From the NCBI RefSeq assembly GCF_003319175.1, contig NZ_QOHK01000006.1, forward strand, positions 62,001 to 126,000: a stretch of DNA of 64,000 nt, written 5' to 3'. Position 1 is the stretch's first letter. Every line of letters begins with the position of its first letter. Origin of the DNA: Blastococcus sp. TF02-8. GTDB taxonomy: Bacteria > Actinomycetota > Actinomycetes > Mycobacteriales > Geodermatophilaceae. The notes beneath the pieces were generated by a model. The model was not told the DNA's origin. It made no database searches and saw nothing but the letters and a program-made list of their open reading frames with translations. The translations under genes were made by a program, and so were the position numbers. Below, piece after piece: positions 25,107-34,247 of the stretch.

Positions 25107-25838
25107 GTGGCCCGCCTGCTCGTCGTCGTCCCGAGCGAGACCGACCCGCCCGCGCGGTTGGGGGAGTGGCTGCGCGCCGCCGGTCTGGAGCTCGACGAGC
25201 GGCACGTGAGGCTGGGGGAGCAGCTGCCGGGGACCCTCGACGGGTTCGACGGGCTGGTGGTCCTCGGGGGTCCGCAGTCCTCGACGGACGACGAGGTGAC
25301 CAGCCCCGAGCTGGTGGGCGTGCGCGCCCTGCTCCGGCAGGCGGTCGACGCCGACCTCCCCACCCTCGCCGTCTGCCTCGGCGCCCAGCTGCTGGCCCAG
25401 GTCGGCGGCGGGCGGACGCGCGTGGGAGCGGAGGGGCCCGAGGTCGGCGCCACGCTGGTGGCCAAGCGCGATGCCGCGGACGCCGATCCGCTGTTCGGGC
25501 CGCTGCCGCTCTCGCCCGACGTGATCCAGTGGCACCACGACGAGATCAGCGAGCTCCCGCCGGGCGCGACGCTGCTGGCGAGCAACCCGCACTACGCCCA
25601 CCAGGCCTACCGGGTGGGCAGCGCCGTCTACGGGGTCCAGTTCCACATCGAGACCACGCCGCAGATGGTGCGCGGCTGGGCGGAGAAGGACCCGGTCGGG
25701 GTCGCGGCGAGCCCGCTGGACCTCGAGACGATCTGCGTCCGCGCGGCCGACGTGCACGACGACCTCGCCGAGATCTGGCAGCCCTTCGCCGGCCGGTTCG
25801 CCGGCCTCGTGCACGCCCGGACCGGGGCACCGGCGTGA
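25107..25838 (+). CDS. Type 1 glutamine amidotransferase
   Basis: This 243-aa class I glutamine amidotransferase has the nucleophile Cys in LAVCLGAQLLAQ and the His-Glu pair in GVQFHIETT. Further family segments are GLVVLGGPQSS and DVIQWHHDEISELPPGA. Stand-alone members hydrolyse glutamine or gamma-glutamyl compounds, or supply ammonia to a partner. GTG 25107 is the start. Its TGA overlaps the GTG of glnE (GTGA), so translation is coupled. Placement between glnA2 and glnE, which are neighbours in mycobacteria, suggests a glutamine or polyamine role. The partner synthetase, if any, is not visible. Confidence 0.85.
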   Translation: MARLLVVVPSETDPPARLGEWLRAAGLELDERHVRLGEQLPGTLDGFDGLVVLGGPQSSTDDEVTSPELVGVRALLRQAVDADLPTLAVCLGAQLLAQVGGGRTRVGAEGPEVGATLVAKRDAADADPLFGPLPLSPDVIQWHHDEISELPPGATLLASNPHYAHQAYRVGSAVYGVQFHIETTPQMVRGWAEKDPVGVAASPLDLETICVRAADVHDDLAEIWQPFAGRFAGLVHARTGAPA

Positions 25839-28800
25839 CGACGCCGCCCGCGGAGATCCCGCGCCCGGCGATCGTCCGCCTCGTGCGGTTCGGGTTCGGC
25901 GACGGCGAACGCGCCGCGCGGCTGCTGTCGGACCCGGCGCTCGGCCTGTGGGACCTCGGGCGCAACGAGCCGGCCGACCCCGAGGCCGGCCCCGTCGTGG
26001 CCGCGCTCGCCCGCGCCGGCGACCCGGACCTCGCCGTCCGTTCGCTGCACCGCCTGGTCGAGGCGCTGGACGAGGTGGACCCCGACGGCGGGGCAGCGGC
26101 CGCTCTGCTGGCCCGGCTCCGAGGGCCGGGTCATCTGCGCGCGCGGCTGGTGTCCGTGCTCGGTGCGAGCTCCGGGCTGGCCGACCACCTGGCCGCCAAC
26201 CCCCTGGACTGGCAGGTCCTCGACGACGACCGGCACGGCCCCGCCCGACCCACCCCGAACGCGCTGCAGCGGCAGATGCTGGCCGCGGTGGGCGCCGATC
26301 CGGACGACCCGCCGTGGGGCGTCCGTCTGGGCAAGGGCGCCCCCGACGCCGGTCCCGAGCGGGTCGCCGCCCTCCGGCTGGCCTACCGGCGGGCCATCCT
26401 CTCCGTCGCCGGACGGGACCTCGGCGACGGGTTGCCGGCCGAGGAGGTCTCCGTCGAGCTCGCCGACATCGCGGCCGCGGTGCTGACCGCCGGGCTGGCC
26501 GTGGCGGTCGCGGAGCAGCCGGCCGACGCCGCCGCCTGCCGGTTGAGCGTCATCGCCCTCGGCAAGACCGGTGGCCGCGAGCTGAACTACGTCAGCGACG
26601 TCGACGTCGTCTTCGTCGCGGAGGCGGTGGACCCCGCCGACGCCGAGAGCGCGGCGCTGGCCAGCGCGACGAAGGTCGCCGCGGCGCTCATGCGGATCTG
26701 CCACGAGGCGGCATGGGAGGTCGATGCGGCGCTGCGCCCGGAGGGCAAGGCCGGCGCGCTGGTCCGCACGGTCGCCGGCCATGCGGCCTACTACGACCAG
26801 TGGGCGGACACCTGGGAGTTCCAGGCCCTGCTGAAGATGCGCCCGGTGGCCGGGGACCTCGATCTGGGCCGGGCCTACGTCGAGGCGCTGTGGCCGCTGG
26901 TGTGGAAGGCCGGCGACCGCCCCGGCTTCGTCGGCGAGGTGCAGGCGATGCGCCGCCGGGTCGAGGCCAACATCCCGCCGGCGCAGGCCGACCGCGAGCT
27001 CAAGCTCGGCCGTGGGGGGCTGCGCGACGTCGAGTTCGCCGTCCAGCTGCTGCAGATGGTGCACGGGCGGGCCGACGAGCGGCTCCGGGTGGGCGGCACC
27101 CTGCCGGCGCTGGCGGCGCTCTCGGACGGTGGGTACGTCGGCCGGGACGACGGCGCCACGCTGATCGCCTCCTACCGCTTCCTGCGCACCGTCGAGCACC
27201 GGCTCCAGCTGCTCCGCCTGCGCCGGACGCACCTCCTGCCCACCGACGAGCAGCAGCTGCGCTGGCTGGCGCGCTCGCTGGGCTACAAGCCCGACCACAG
27301 GGGCGACGCCGTCGACGTGCTGCGGGCCGAGCTGGCGCTGCACACCCGCGAGGTGCGCCGGCTGCACGAGAAGCTCTTCTACCGGCCCCTGCTCTCGGCG
27401 GTGGCCCGCGTGCCCGGCGAGCACCTGCACCTGGGCTCCAAGGCCGCCGGGGACTGGCTGCGGGCCCTGGGCTTCGCCGATCCCGACGGTGCGCTGCGGC
27501 ACCTGGCCGCGCTGACCGGCGGCGTCTCCCGATCGGCGTCGATGCAGAAGTACCTGCTCCCCGTCCTGTTGCAGACCTTCGCCTCGTGCCCGAACCCCGA
27601 CGCGGGACTGCTGGCCTACCGGCAGGTGAGCGAGGCCCTCGGCGGCAACCAGTGGTACCTGCGGCTGCTGCGCGACGAGGGCCAGGTCGTCGAGCGGCTG
27701 GCCCAGCTGCTGGGCTCCAGCCAGTACGTCGCGTCGCTGCTCACCCGGACGCCCGAGGCGCTGCGACTGCTCGCCGATGACGCCGAGCTCGAGCCGCGCG
27801 GCGCAGAGACGCTGACCAAGGCCTGGCGGCTGGCGGCCGGACGGGCCGCCGACCCGCAGGCCGGCATCCGGGTGGTGCGGGGTCTGCGCCGCCAGGAACT
27901 GCTGCGGATCGCCGCCGCCGACCTGCTCGGCCGCCTCGACGTGCACCGCGTGGGCCGGGCGCTGACCGACGTCGCCGTCGCCACGCTGCGGGCGGGCCTG
28001 GACGTCGCGCTGCGGGCGCACGCCGCCGAGGCGCGGGTCGACGTCGCCGAGCTCCCGATGGACCTCGCGGTCATCGGGATGGGCCGCCTCGGTGGGGCCG
28101 AGATGGGGTACGGCTCGGACGCCGACGTCCTCTTCGTGCACCGCACCCGTCCGGGTGCCGACGACACGTTGGCCACCGCCGCGGCCAACGCCGTCGCCCA
28201 CGCGCTGCGCCGCCTCCTGGGGGAGCCGGCCCCGGACCCCGCCTTCGAGGTCGACGCCGACCTGCGCCCCGAGGGCCGGCAGGGGGCGCTGGTGCGCAGC
28301 CTGCCGGCGTTCCGCGAGTACTACCAGCGGTGGGTGTCGGTCTGGGAGGTGCAGGCGCTGCTGCGGGCGCTGCCGGTGGCGGGCGACGAGGAGCTGGGCG
28401 CGGAGTTCGTGGCCCTCGTCGACCCGATCCGCTACCCGGCCGAGGGGCTGAGCGCCGACCAGGTCGCCGAGATCCGCCGCATCAAGGCCCGGGTGGAGCG
28501 GGAGCGGCTGCCGCGCGGCGCGGACCCGGCGACGCACACGAAGCTCGGCCGGGGCGGTCTGGCCGACGTCGAGTGGACCGTGCAGCTGCTGCAGCTCCAG
28601 CACGCCGCCGGCACCGAGGGGCTGCGGGTCACCTCGACCGCCGGGGCGCTGGACGCGCTGGCCGCGAGCGGGCACCTCGACGCCGACCAGGCGGCGTCCC
28701 TGCGCGAGGCCTGGGAGCTGGCCACCCGCGCGCGGAACGCGGTCTTCCTGGTGCGCGGACGGCCGAGCGACCAGTTGCCACGGCCGGGGCTCGAGCTCGC

Positions 28801-28945
28801 CGGCGTCGCCCGGGCCTGCGGGTACGGCCCCGACCAGGACCCGGGTCAGTTCGTCGACGACTACCGCCGGACCACCCGGCACGCCCGGACGGTCGTGGAG
28901 CACGTGTTCTACGGCACCCCGGTGGCGGGCGGACCGAACGGGTGA
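25835..28945 (+). CDS. glnE: Glutamine synthetase adenylyltransferase / deadenylase
   Basis: This 1036-aa bifunctional enzyme adds AMP to, or removes AMP from, glutamine synthetase. It has two nucleotidyltransferase domains: the N-terminal one has GKTGGRELNYVSDVDVVF near residue 245, and the C-terminal one GRLGGAEMGYGSDADVLF near residue 750. Both have the paired Asp (SDxD). Each is followed by its helical region (KLGRGGLRDVEFAVQLLQ and KLGRGGLADVEWTVQLLQ). GTG 25835 overlaps the amidotransferase stop; the frame is open further upstream but that part is antisense. Its target is GlnA1 at 34.8 kb, which carries the adenylylation tyrosine. The stop overlaps the CDSGH-type gene that follows. Confidence 0.95.
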   Translation: MTTPPAEIPRPAIVRLVRFGFGDGERAARLLSDPALGLWDLGRNEPADPEAGPVVAALARAGDPDLAVRSLHRLVEALDEVDPDGGAAAALLARLRGPGHLRARLVSVLGASSGLADHLAANPLDWQVLDDDRHGPARPTPNALQRQMLAAVGADPDDPPWGVRLGKGAPDAGPERVAALRLAYRRAILSVAGRDLGDGLPAEEVSVELADIAAAVLTAGLAVAVAEQPADAAACRLSVIALGKTGGRELNYVSDVDVVFVAEAVDPADAESAALASATKVAAALMRICHEAAWEVDAALRPEGKAGALVRTVAGHAAYYDQWADTWEFQALLKMRPVAGDLDLGRAYVEALWPLVWKAGDRPGFVGEVQAMRRRVEANIPPAQADRELKLGRGGLRDVEFAVQLLQMVHGRADERLRVGGTLPALAALSDGGYVGRDDGATLIASYRFLRTVEHRLQLLRLRRTHLLPTDEQQLRWLARSLGYKPDHRGDAVDVLRAELALHTREVRRLHEKLFYRPLLSAVARVPGEHLHLGSKAAGDWLRALGFADPDGALRHLAALTGGVSRSASMQKYLLPVLLQTFASCPNPDAGLLAYRQVSEALGGNQWYLRLLRDEGQVVERLAQLLGSSQYVASLLTRTPEALRLLADDAELEPRGAETLTKAWRLAAGRAADPQAGIRVVRGLRRQELLRIAAADLLGRLDVHRVGRALTDVAVATLRAGLDVALRAHAAEARVDVAELPMDLAVIGMGRLGGAEMGYGSDADVLFVHRTRPGADDTLATAAANAVAHALRRLLGEPAPDPAFEVDADLRPEGRQGALVRSLPAFREYYQRWVSVWEVQALLRALPVAGDEELGAEFVALVDPIRYPAEGLSADQVAEIRRIKARVERERLPRGADPATHTKLGRGGLADVEWTVQLLQLQHAAGTEGLRVTSTAGALDALAASGHLDADQAASLREAWELATRARNAVFLVRGRPSDQLPRPGLELAGVARACGYGPDQDPGQFVDDYRRTTRHARTVVEHVFYGTPVAGGPNG

Positions 28946-29301
28946 CCGGGCGTGTGAGCGAGCCGGACGCCGGGCAGGGGGACGACGTGTCCGCGCAGCC
29001 CGCCGAGGAGTCCCCGGCCGAGTCCCGCCGTTTCGACGAGGACCTGCCCACGGGGGAGCGGGGGAGCGGCACGACCATCACGCCGTACCGGGACGGGCCG
29101 CTCATCGTCCGCGGCGACTTCCGGCTGCTCGACCAGGACGGCGCCGAGATCGACCCCGGCCGGGAGACGATCGCCCTGTGCCGGTGCGGCAAGTCCGGCA
29201 TCAAGCCGTTCTGCGACGGCTCGCACAAGCGGGCCGGCTTCTCCGCGCCCAGCGCGCCCAGCCGGCCCCGGCCCGCCGCGCAGCTCCGCCAGGAGGGCTG
29301 A
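28942..29301 (+). CDS. CDGSH iron-sulfur domain protein
   Basis: This 119-aa protein starts at GTG 28942, overlapping the glnE stop. The C-terminal CDGSH motif CRCGKSGIKPFCDGSHKRAG supplies the three Cys and one His that bind a [2Fe-2S] cluster. It is preceded by ITPYRDGPLIVRGDFRLLD, the usual prokaryotic CDGSH extension. The N-terminal 45 residues are acidic and probably disordered. Proteins of this kind are thought to carry electrons or clusters; a link with nitrogen metabolism is only positional. Confidence 0.85.
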   Translation: MTGRVSEPDAGQGDDVSAQPAEESPAESRRFDEDLPTGERGSGTTITPYRDGPLIVRGDFRLLDQDGAEIDPGRETIALCRCGKSGIKPFCDGSHKRAGFSAPSAPSRPRPAAQLRQEG

Positions 29302-29322
29302 GCGCGCAGCGGGCCGGGAGGC

Positions 29323-30873
29323 TCAGTGCGTCGTCTCGAAGGCGCGCGCCATCCGCACCTGCTCCTCGAGGATCTCGCCGATGCGGGCCTGGACGGTGTC
29401 CAGCTCGCCGATGACCTCGCTGGTGGCGTGGATGCCGTCGGAGACCGACTGGGTGCTCGCCTGGATCCCGGCGATCTGCTCGGAGACCTTGCTCGTCGCG
29501 TCCGCGGTCTCCCGGGCCAGTTCCTTGACCTCGTTGGCGACGACCGCGAAGCCCTTGCCCGACTCGCCGGCGCGCGCGGCCTCGATGGTGGCGTTGAGTG
29601 CGAGCAGGTTGGTCTGGTCGGCGATGGTGGAGATGATCCGGATGACGTCGCCGACGGCGGCCGAGGCGCTGGCCAGCGCCTGCACCTCCGTCGTCATCGA
29701 CGAGGCCTTCCCGACTGCGCTGTCGGCCACCCGGCCGGCGTCGTCGGCGGCCTCGCGCAGCCGCGAGACGGTCTCGAGCAGCGCACGGGAGTTCTCGGCG
29801 TCGGCCTGGGCGCGACGCAGGATGTCCAGCCGCTGGGAGACCAGCTGCTGCACGTTGCGCAGCGCCGAGGCGCGGGAGTCGGACAGGTCGATGGTCTCGG
29901 TGACGAAGAAGTCCATCGTCCCCACGACCTTGCCGTCGCTCATGATCGGGAAGCACACGCCGGAGCGGACGCCGGCGCGGCCGGCGGCGGGCGCCCGCAC
30001 GCAGTCGGTCACCTGGGCGAGGTCGCGCACGAAGACCAGGTCACGGGCGCGCCAGGCGCGGCCGGAGAGGCCGACACCCTCGGCGAAGCTGGCCGCGAGG
30101 GTGACCTTGCGGAACTCCTCGCCGGCCGAGCCGGACTCGCGCTGGAACTTGAGCACGTTCTCCTCGGGGTCCAACGCCCAGAAGGAGCCGTAGGCCCAGC
30201 CGAAGGCCTCGCGCACCGACTCCAGCGCCACCTGGAGGGCGGAGGACTCGTCGACCGCCTCGCCGACCTTGGCCACGACGTCGGTGACGGCGTTGCGGTC
30301 GTCCAGGTTCTCGCGCAGCGCCGCGGTGGTGAGCACGCTGCGCCGGGAGTGGGCGATCAGCCGCCCGAGTGCCTCCCACTTCTGCGCCCGGCCGCCGAAG
30401 AACGGCAGCGGGTTGCGGCTGTAGTACTCGAGGACGGCGGTGACCTTGGTGCCCTCGACCACGGGCAGGAAGCAGCCCTGCTGCGCGCCGGCGGCCCGGG
30501 CTGCGGCCCAGCGCAGGCAGTTCCCGGTGGACGTGCTGTCGTCCATGAGGACCGGGACGCGGCGGCGCAGCGCCTCGCCGCCGTAGCCGGCGCCCTCCAC
30601 CATGGCCTCGCCGGGGGTCCACCGGTCGGCCATCGCCTGGGCGACCTCGCCCTCGGTCACCGCCAGCACGAACCCGCCCTGCCCGTTCGGCAGCCACGCG
30701 GCCCCGTAGGTGAGCCCCAGTGCGTCGACGAGCACGGCCATGATGCGGCGGTGCGCCTCGAGCTCGGTGGTGACGGTGTCGTCGAGCGCGTCGATCACCC
30801 GCTCCAGGGCCTCGACGTCCCTGGGCTGCTCGATGGGTGCCGCCACCGTCCGCCCCGTGTCGCGCCTGCGCAT
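29323..30873 (-). CDS. Soluble methyl-accepting chemotaxis-type receptor with two GAF domains
   Basis: This 516-aa protein has no membrane helix. Two GAF-like domains (about 25-175 and 195-345) are followed by an MCP signalling domain with the conserved hairpin tip [17 protein letters not shown] and [16 protein letters not shown]. The signalling part is short (about 150 residues), so it may form a compact receptor. No cheA, cheW, cheR or flagellar gene is in the window, so its output pathway is unknown; links to pilus motility or cyclic-di-GMP are conceivable. A Cys in [13 protein letters not shown] and others in GAF2 could sense redox. It converges on the CDGSH gene with a 21-base gap. Confidence 0.85.
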   Translation of the reverse strand: MRRRDTGRTVAAPIEQPRDVEALERVIDALDDTVTTELEAHRRIMAVLVDALGLTYGAAWLPNGQGGFVLAVTEGEVAQAMADRWTPGEAMVEGAGYGGEALRRRVPVLMDDSTSTGNCLRWAAARAAGAQQGCFLPVVEGTKVTAVLEYYSRNPLPFFGGRAQKWEALGRLIAHSRRSVLTTAALRENLDDRNAVTDVVAKVGEAVDESSALQVALESVREAFGWAYGSFWALDPEENVLKFQRESGSAGEEFRKVTLAASFAEGVGLSGRAWRARDLVFVRDLAQVTDCVRAPAAGRAGVRSGVCFPIMSDGKVVGTMDFFVTETIDLSDSRASALRNVQQLVSQRLDILRRAQADAENSRALLETVSRLREAADDAGRVADSAVGKASSMTTEVQALASASAAVGDVIRIISTIADQTNLLALNATIEAARAGESGKGFAVVANEVKELARETADATSKVSEQIAGIQASTQSVSDGIHATSEVIGELDTVQARIGEILEEQVRMARAFETTH

Positions 30874-30972
30874 GGCGTTCCCCCCGTCGTCGCGACCGGC
30901 GCCCGTGCCGGTCTGCTCGCCAGGTGGTTTCGGCCGACAACGAGCCGATGTTGAGCCGTATCGAGAGGTCGG

Positions 30973-31986
30973 TCAGGCGGCCAGCGCGGGGTCGAGGCGG
31001 AGGGCCGACCGACCGGTCTCCCACGCTCCCAGGAGGTGACGGGCAGCGAGGCCGTCCATCGCCAGCGAGGCCGCGGCGCCGAAGAGGACGTCGGCGGCCA
31101 GCTCCGGTTCGGCCGAGACCAGCGAGCCGCACATGTCCACCGAGGCGATCTGCTCGTGGACGGCGTCGGCCTCCACGTGCTCGTCGTAGAAGACGGTCGT
31201 CCGCTCGTCGTAGCCCAGTCGCCGCAGCCCGGACGAGTAGCGCCGGCTGGGCTCGGAGGAGGTCATCTCGACCGCGGCCAGGTGGCCGAGGGCTGCTCCT
31301 CGCCACCGACGGTGCAGGCCGAAGAAGGACATGGTGTTGACCGACGCGAACGCGGCCGCGGGGGCCTCGTTCCACAGCGCGCCGTACCCGGCGTCGAGGT
31401 CGAGGTCGCGGAGCAGGCCCGCGAACAGCTCGCTGTGCATGCGGGCGGCGGACCCGCCGCCGTACTCGTCGGCCTGGATCTCGACCATCGCGGCCTTGGT
31501 CCGCCCGGAGAGCCGGGGGATCGCGAAGGTGTGCGGGTCGGCCTCCTTCAGGTGGTACACCGACCGGAGCGTGAGGTACTCCCGCCACTGCTCGAGGGTG
31601 CCCTGCTTGGCCATGTAGGAGGACAGCGACGGGCTGTCGTCCGCCTCGATCAGCGCGGTGATCTGCCGGTCGATCGGCTCGCCGGTGACCGTGACCGGAC
31701 CGATCAGGCGGCGCAGCGACTCCAGGTGCCGGCGCTCCAGCGCCGCCCGGAGCCGGAGCAGCGTGGGGTCCCACTCCCAGTCCTCCGAGACGCTCTCGAA
31801 GCCGCGGTAGTGCAGCTCGTAGGCGATCGCCAGCGAGAGCTGCAGGTCGTCGTCGGTGAGGGCCCCGGACGGGACGGCGGCGACGCGCTCGGCGCACTCG
31901 AGGGTCGACGCGGAGAGGGCGGAGCGGGTGGCGAGGTCGCGAGCGAGGGCGTCGCTCAGCGGCCCCCGCGGATCGGGCAGGCGCAT
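30973..31986 (-). CDS. Iron-containing redox enzyme family protein (heme-oxygenase-like fold)
   Basis: This 337-aa protein starts at ATG 31986 (MRLPDPRGPL). It resembles the iron-containing redox enzyme family of the heme-oxygenase-like di-iron superfamily. The ligand-bearing segments are visible as MVEIQADEYGGGSAARMHSE and FYDEHVEADAVHEQIA, which supply carboxylates and histidines for a non-heme iron centre. Members include N-oxygenases, desaturases and C-C-cleaving enzymes. The substrate cannot be deduced, as the neighbours give no pathway. It diverges from an SDR gene; the 75-base gap holds both promoters. Confidence 0.75.
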   Translation of the reverse strand: MRLPDPRGPLSDALARDLATRSALSASTLECAERVAAVPSGALTDDDLQLSLAIAYELHYRGFESVSEDWEWDPTLLRLRAALERRHLESLRRLIGPVTVTGEPIDRQITALIEADDSPSLSSYMAKQGTLEQWREYLTLRSVYHLKEADPHTFAIPRLSGRTKAAMVEIQADEYGGGSAARMHSELFAGLLRDLDLDAGYGALWNEAPAAAFASVNTMSFFGLHRRWRGAALGHLAAVEMTSSEPSRRYSSGLRRLGYDERTTVFYDEHVEADAVHEQIASVDMCGSLVSAEPELAADVLFGAAASLAMDGLAARHLLGAWETGRSALRLDPALAA

Positions 31987-32061
31987 GATCGTCGTGGTGC
32001 CCCGCGGGACCGCCTTCGATGCACCGGTGGGTGTGATGTCCCCCGGGGGTAGGACGCCGTC

Positions 32062-32907
32062 ATGACCTCGCTGCACGACCGAGTCGTCCTCGTCACCGGA
32101 GGCAGTGCCGGCATCGGCCGGGCCACCGTCGCCCGGCTGGCCGCCGAGGGGGCGCGCGTGGTGACCTGCGCCCGGCACGGCGACCGGCTGCGGGAGGCGG
32201 TCGGCCGCCTGCCCCGGGTGACGACGGTCGAGGCCGACGTCGCCGCCGCCGGGGACCGCGGGGCCCTGGTCGCGCGGGTGCTCGCCGAGCACGGACGCCT
32301 CGACGCGGTGGTGCACAACGCCGGGCTGGCCTGGGCGTCGCTGGTCGAGGACATGCCGGACGACGTGGTCGAGGGCGTCGTGGCCACCAATCTGACCGGG
32401 GTCGTCGAGCTGACCCGGCTGGCGCTGCCGCACCTGCTGGCCTCGGCGCGCGAGCGCGGGCGGGCCGACGTGCTGGCCGTCTCGTCGGTGGCCGCCTGGT
32501 CGCAGGTGCCGCCGCTGACCGTCTACTCGGCCACGAAGGCCGGCGTCGACGGCTTCCTGAAGGGCCTGCGCCGGGAGGTGACCGCCCGCGGCGTCCGCGT
32601 CCACTCGGTGAACCCGTTCTTCGTCTCGACCGAGTGGCTGGCCCGAGGGCACGGGCACCCGCCGGTGTCCGACGCCGACGCGCGCGGCCGGCTGTCCCGC
32701 GGCATCTCCCCGGACCGGGTGGCCGACGCCGTGGCCACCTGCCTGGGCGCGCCGCGGTCCCGGACGGTGGGCGTGCCGCGCTGGTCGGGGGTCGTCCGTC
32801 TCGGCGAGGTGACGCCGGTGAACCGGGCGCTCGACGCCGTGCTCTCCCGGAGCACCGGCGTGATCCGCCGGCTCGCCGCGCGTTCGGTCGACGAGCGGAT
32901 CGGCTGA
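32062..32907 (+). CDS. Short-chain dehydrogenase/reductase
   Basis: This 281-aa classical SDR has the cofactor motif TGGSAGIGRATVAR, the NNAG-equivalent VVHNAGLAW, catalytic Ser in LAVSSVAAW and YSATKAG with Tyr and Lys. Preference for NADP is plausible from CARHGDRLR. The start ATG 32062 lies 6 bases after a -10-like TAGGAC (32050-32055), so the mRNA may be leaderless. A CCCCCGGGGG palindrome at 32040-32049 lies directly upstream. It is divergent from the di-iron enzyme gene, and the two could act together. Substrate is unknown. Confidence 0.88.
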   Translation: MTSLHDRVVLVTGGSAGIGRATVARLAAEGARVVTCARHGDRLREAVGRLPRVTTVEADVAAAGDRGALVARVLAEHGRLDAVVHNAGLAWASLVEDMPDDVVEGVVATNLTGVVELTRLALPHLLASARERGRADVLAVSSVAAWSQVPPLTVYSATKAGVDGFLKGLRREVTARGVRVHSVNPFFVSTEWLARGHGHPPVSDADARGRLSRGISPDRVADAVATCLGAPRSRTVGVPRWSGVVRLGEVTPVNRALDAVLSRSTGVIRRLAARSVDERIG

Positions 32908-32961
32908 CCCGACCGGGCGAACGTGCGCGGAACCGACGCCCCGGCTTGGCATGATCCCGGC

Positions 32962-33648
32962 GTGACCGGGACGACACCTGCCGTGGACCTGCACCGGACG
33001 ACCGCGCGCACCTGGTGGACGGTGCTCGCCGCCGTGGTGGCGCTCTCGGTCGCCGGCGAGTTCGTGCTGACGCTCCTGGACCCGGCGGACGCGTCGGTCG
33101 GTGTCGGCGCGCGGATCGTGCGGTTCTTCAGCTACTTCACGGTGCAGAGCAACTTGCTGGTGCTCGCTGCGGTGCTGCCCCTGGTCCGCGACCCCTCGCA
33201 CGACGGCCGGCTGTGGCGGGTGGTCCGGCTCGCCTCGCTGCTCGGCATCACGATCACCGGGATCGTCTACGCCGTCGTGCTAGCCCCGCTCTACGACCCG
33301 CAGGGCCTGCACGCCTGGACCAACGCCGGGGAGCACTACGTCTCGCCGGTGATGACGGTGCTCGGGTGGCTGCTGTTCGGGCCGCGCCCCCGCATCGCGT
33401 CCGGGGTGGTCGGCCGGGCGCTGCTCTGGCCGGTCGCCTGGATCGCCTGGATCCTCGCCCAGGGCACGGTCACGGACTGGTACCCCTACGACTTCATGGA
33501 CGTCGCCGCGCACGGCTACGTGGTGGCCCTGCGCAACCTCGCCGTCGTCGTCCTGCTGGCGCTGGGCTTCCTGCTGCTCTTCGCGTTCGTCGACCGCCGC
33601 CTTCCCGCCACGGAGGAGCGCTCCGAGCTCCCGGTCACCACGGGCTGA
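32962..33648 (+). CDS. Pr6Pr family membrane protein
   Basis: This 228-aa protein has six predicted membrane helices and the Pr6Pr/FAR-17a-AIG1-like pattern: FFSYFTVQSNLLVLAAVLPL, the HAWTNAGEHYVSPVMTVLGW segment and YDFMDVAAHGY. GTG 32962 is chosen because a CATGAT -10 box (32950-32955) lies 6 bases upstream, giving a leaderless start. Function is unknown; eukaryotic relatives are fatty-acid ester hydrolases with Thr and His active sites, and the conserved Thr/His here (TVQSN, HYVSP) may correspond. Confidence 0.8.
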   Translation: MTGTTPAVDLHRTTARTWWTVLAAVVALSVAGEFVLTLLDPADASVGVGARIVRFFSYFTVQSNLLVLAAVLPLVRDPSHDGRLWRVVRLASLLGITITGIVYAVVLAPLYDPQGLHAWTNAGEHYVSPVMTVLGWLLFGPRPRIASGVVGRALLWPVAWIAWILAQGTVTDWYPYDFMDVAAHGYVVALRNLAVVVLLALGFLLLFAFVDRRLPATEERSELPVTTG

Positions 33649-33653
33649 CCGGC

Positions 33654-34193
33654 GTGCCGCTGGAGTCCGGGGACGTCGTCGTCCGCCGCGTCGACGACGA
33701 CGACTGGGCCGTGGTCGAGCCGCTGACCTACCGGGGCAGGCGCGACCGGTTCGTCGTGCCCGCCGGCTTCCTGACCGACTTCGCGACGGTGCCGCGGGTG
33801 GTCGTGTGGCTGGTTCCGCGGTTCGGCCGCTACACGGCCGCGGCGATCCTGCACGACTGGCTGTGCACCGAGGGCATCCGGAGCGGTGTGGTGACCTCGC
33901 GGGAGGCGGACGGCATCTTCCGGCGGGTCATGCGGGAGAACGGCGTGCCGGTGCTGCGCCGCTGGCTGATGTGGACCGGCGTGCGGTGGGGCGCCCTGGT
34001 CGACGCCGAGCGCCGGCCGGGGTGGGCGCACAGCGCGCCGGGCGTGCTCGGGATCTCGCTGCTGGCCGCCCCGGTGGTCGTCCCGCCGGCGCTGCTCATC
34101 GCCCTGGCTCTGCTCGTCTACGGGGCCGTCGAGGGGTTGGTCGGCATGCTCACCGGCGCGCCGTCGGACGAGGCGGCCTCGTTCCACAACTGA
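33654..34193 (+). CDS. DUF1353 domain protein
   Basis: This 179-aa protein starts at GTG 33654, 5 bases after the previous stop. Residues 10-110 match DUF1353 (VPAGFLTDFATVPRVVVWL, AAAILHDWLCTEG and DGIFRRVMRENGV), a fold often encoded in phage tail or lysis regions and recently in bacterial chromosomes. The conserved DFATVP and HDWL residues are present. The C-terminal 45 residues contain one or two membrane helices. It is probably translated from the same transcript as the Pr6Pr gene. Function is unknown. Confidence 0.8.
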   Translation: MPLESGDVVVRRVDDDDWAVVEPLTYRGRRDRFVVPAGFLTDFATVPRVVVWLVPRFGRYTAAAILHDWLCTEGIRSGVVTSREADGIFRRVMRENGVPVLRRWLMWTGVRWGALVDAERRPGWAHSAPGVLGISLLAAPVVVPPALLIALALLVYGAVEGLVGMLTGAPSDEAASFHN

Positions 34194-34247
34194 CCCGTCC
34201 GGAAAACGGCGTGATCGCCGCGGCCCGGGTGCGTAGGTTGCCTCTCC

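Noticed and set aside
25628-28903. A long minus-strand frame opposite glnE
   Set aside because: It is antisense to glnE, which has full domain motifs; the minus frame has no recognisable domain and biased composition.
33654-34193. Prophage remnant based on the DUF1353 domain
   Set aside because: The gene is codon-matched, has a membrane tail and has no other phage genes around it.
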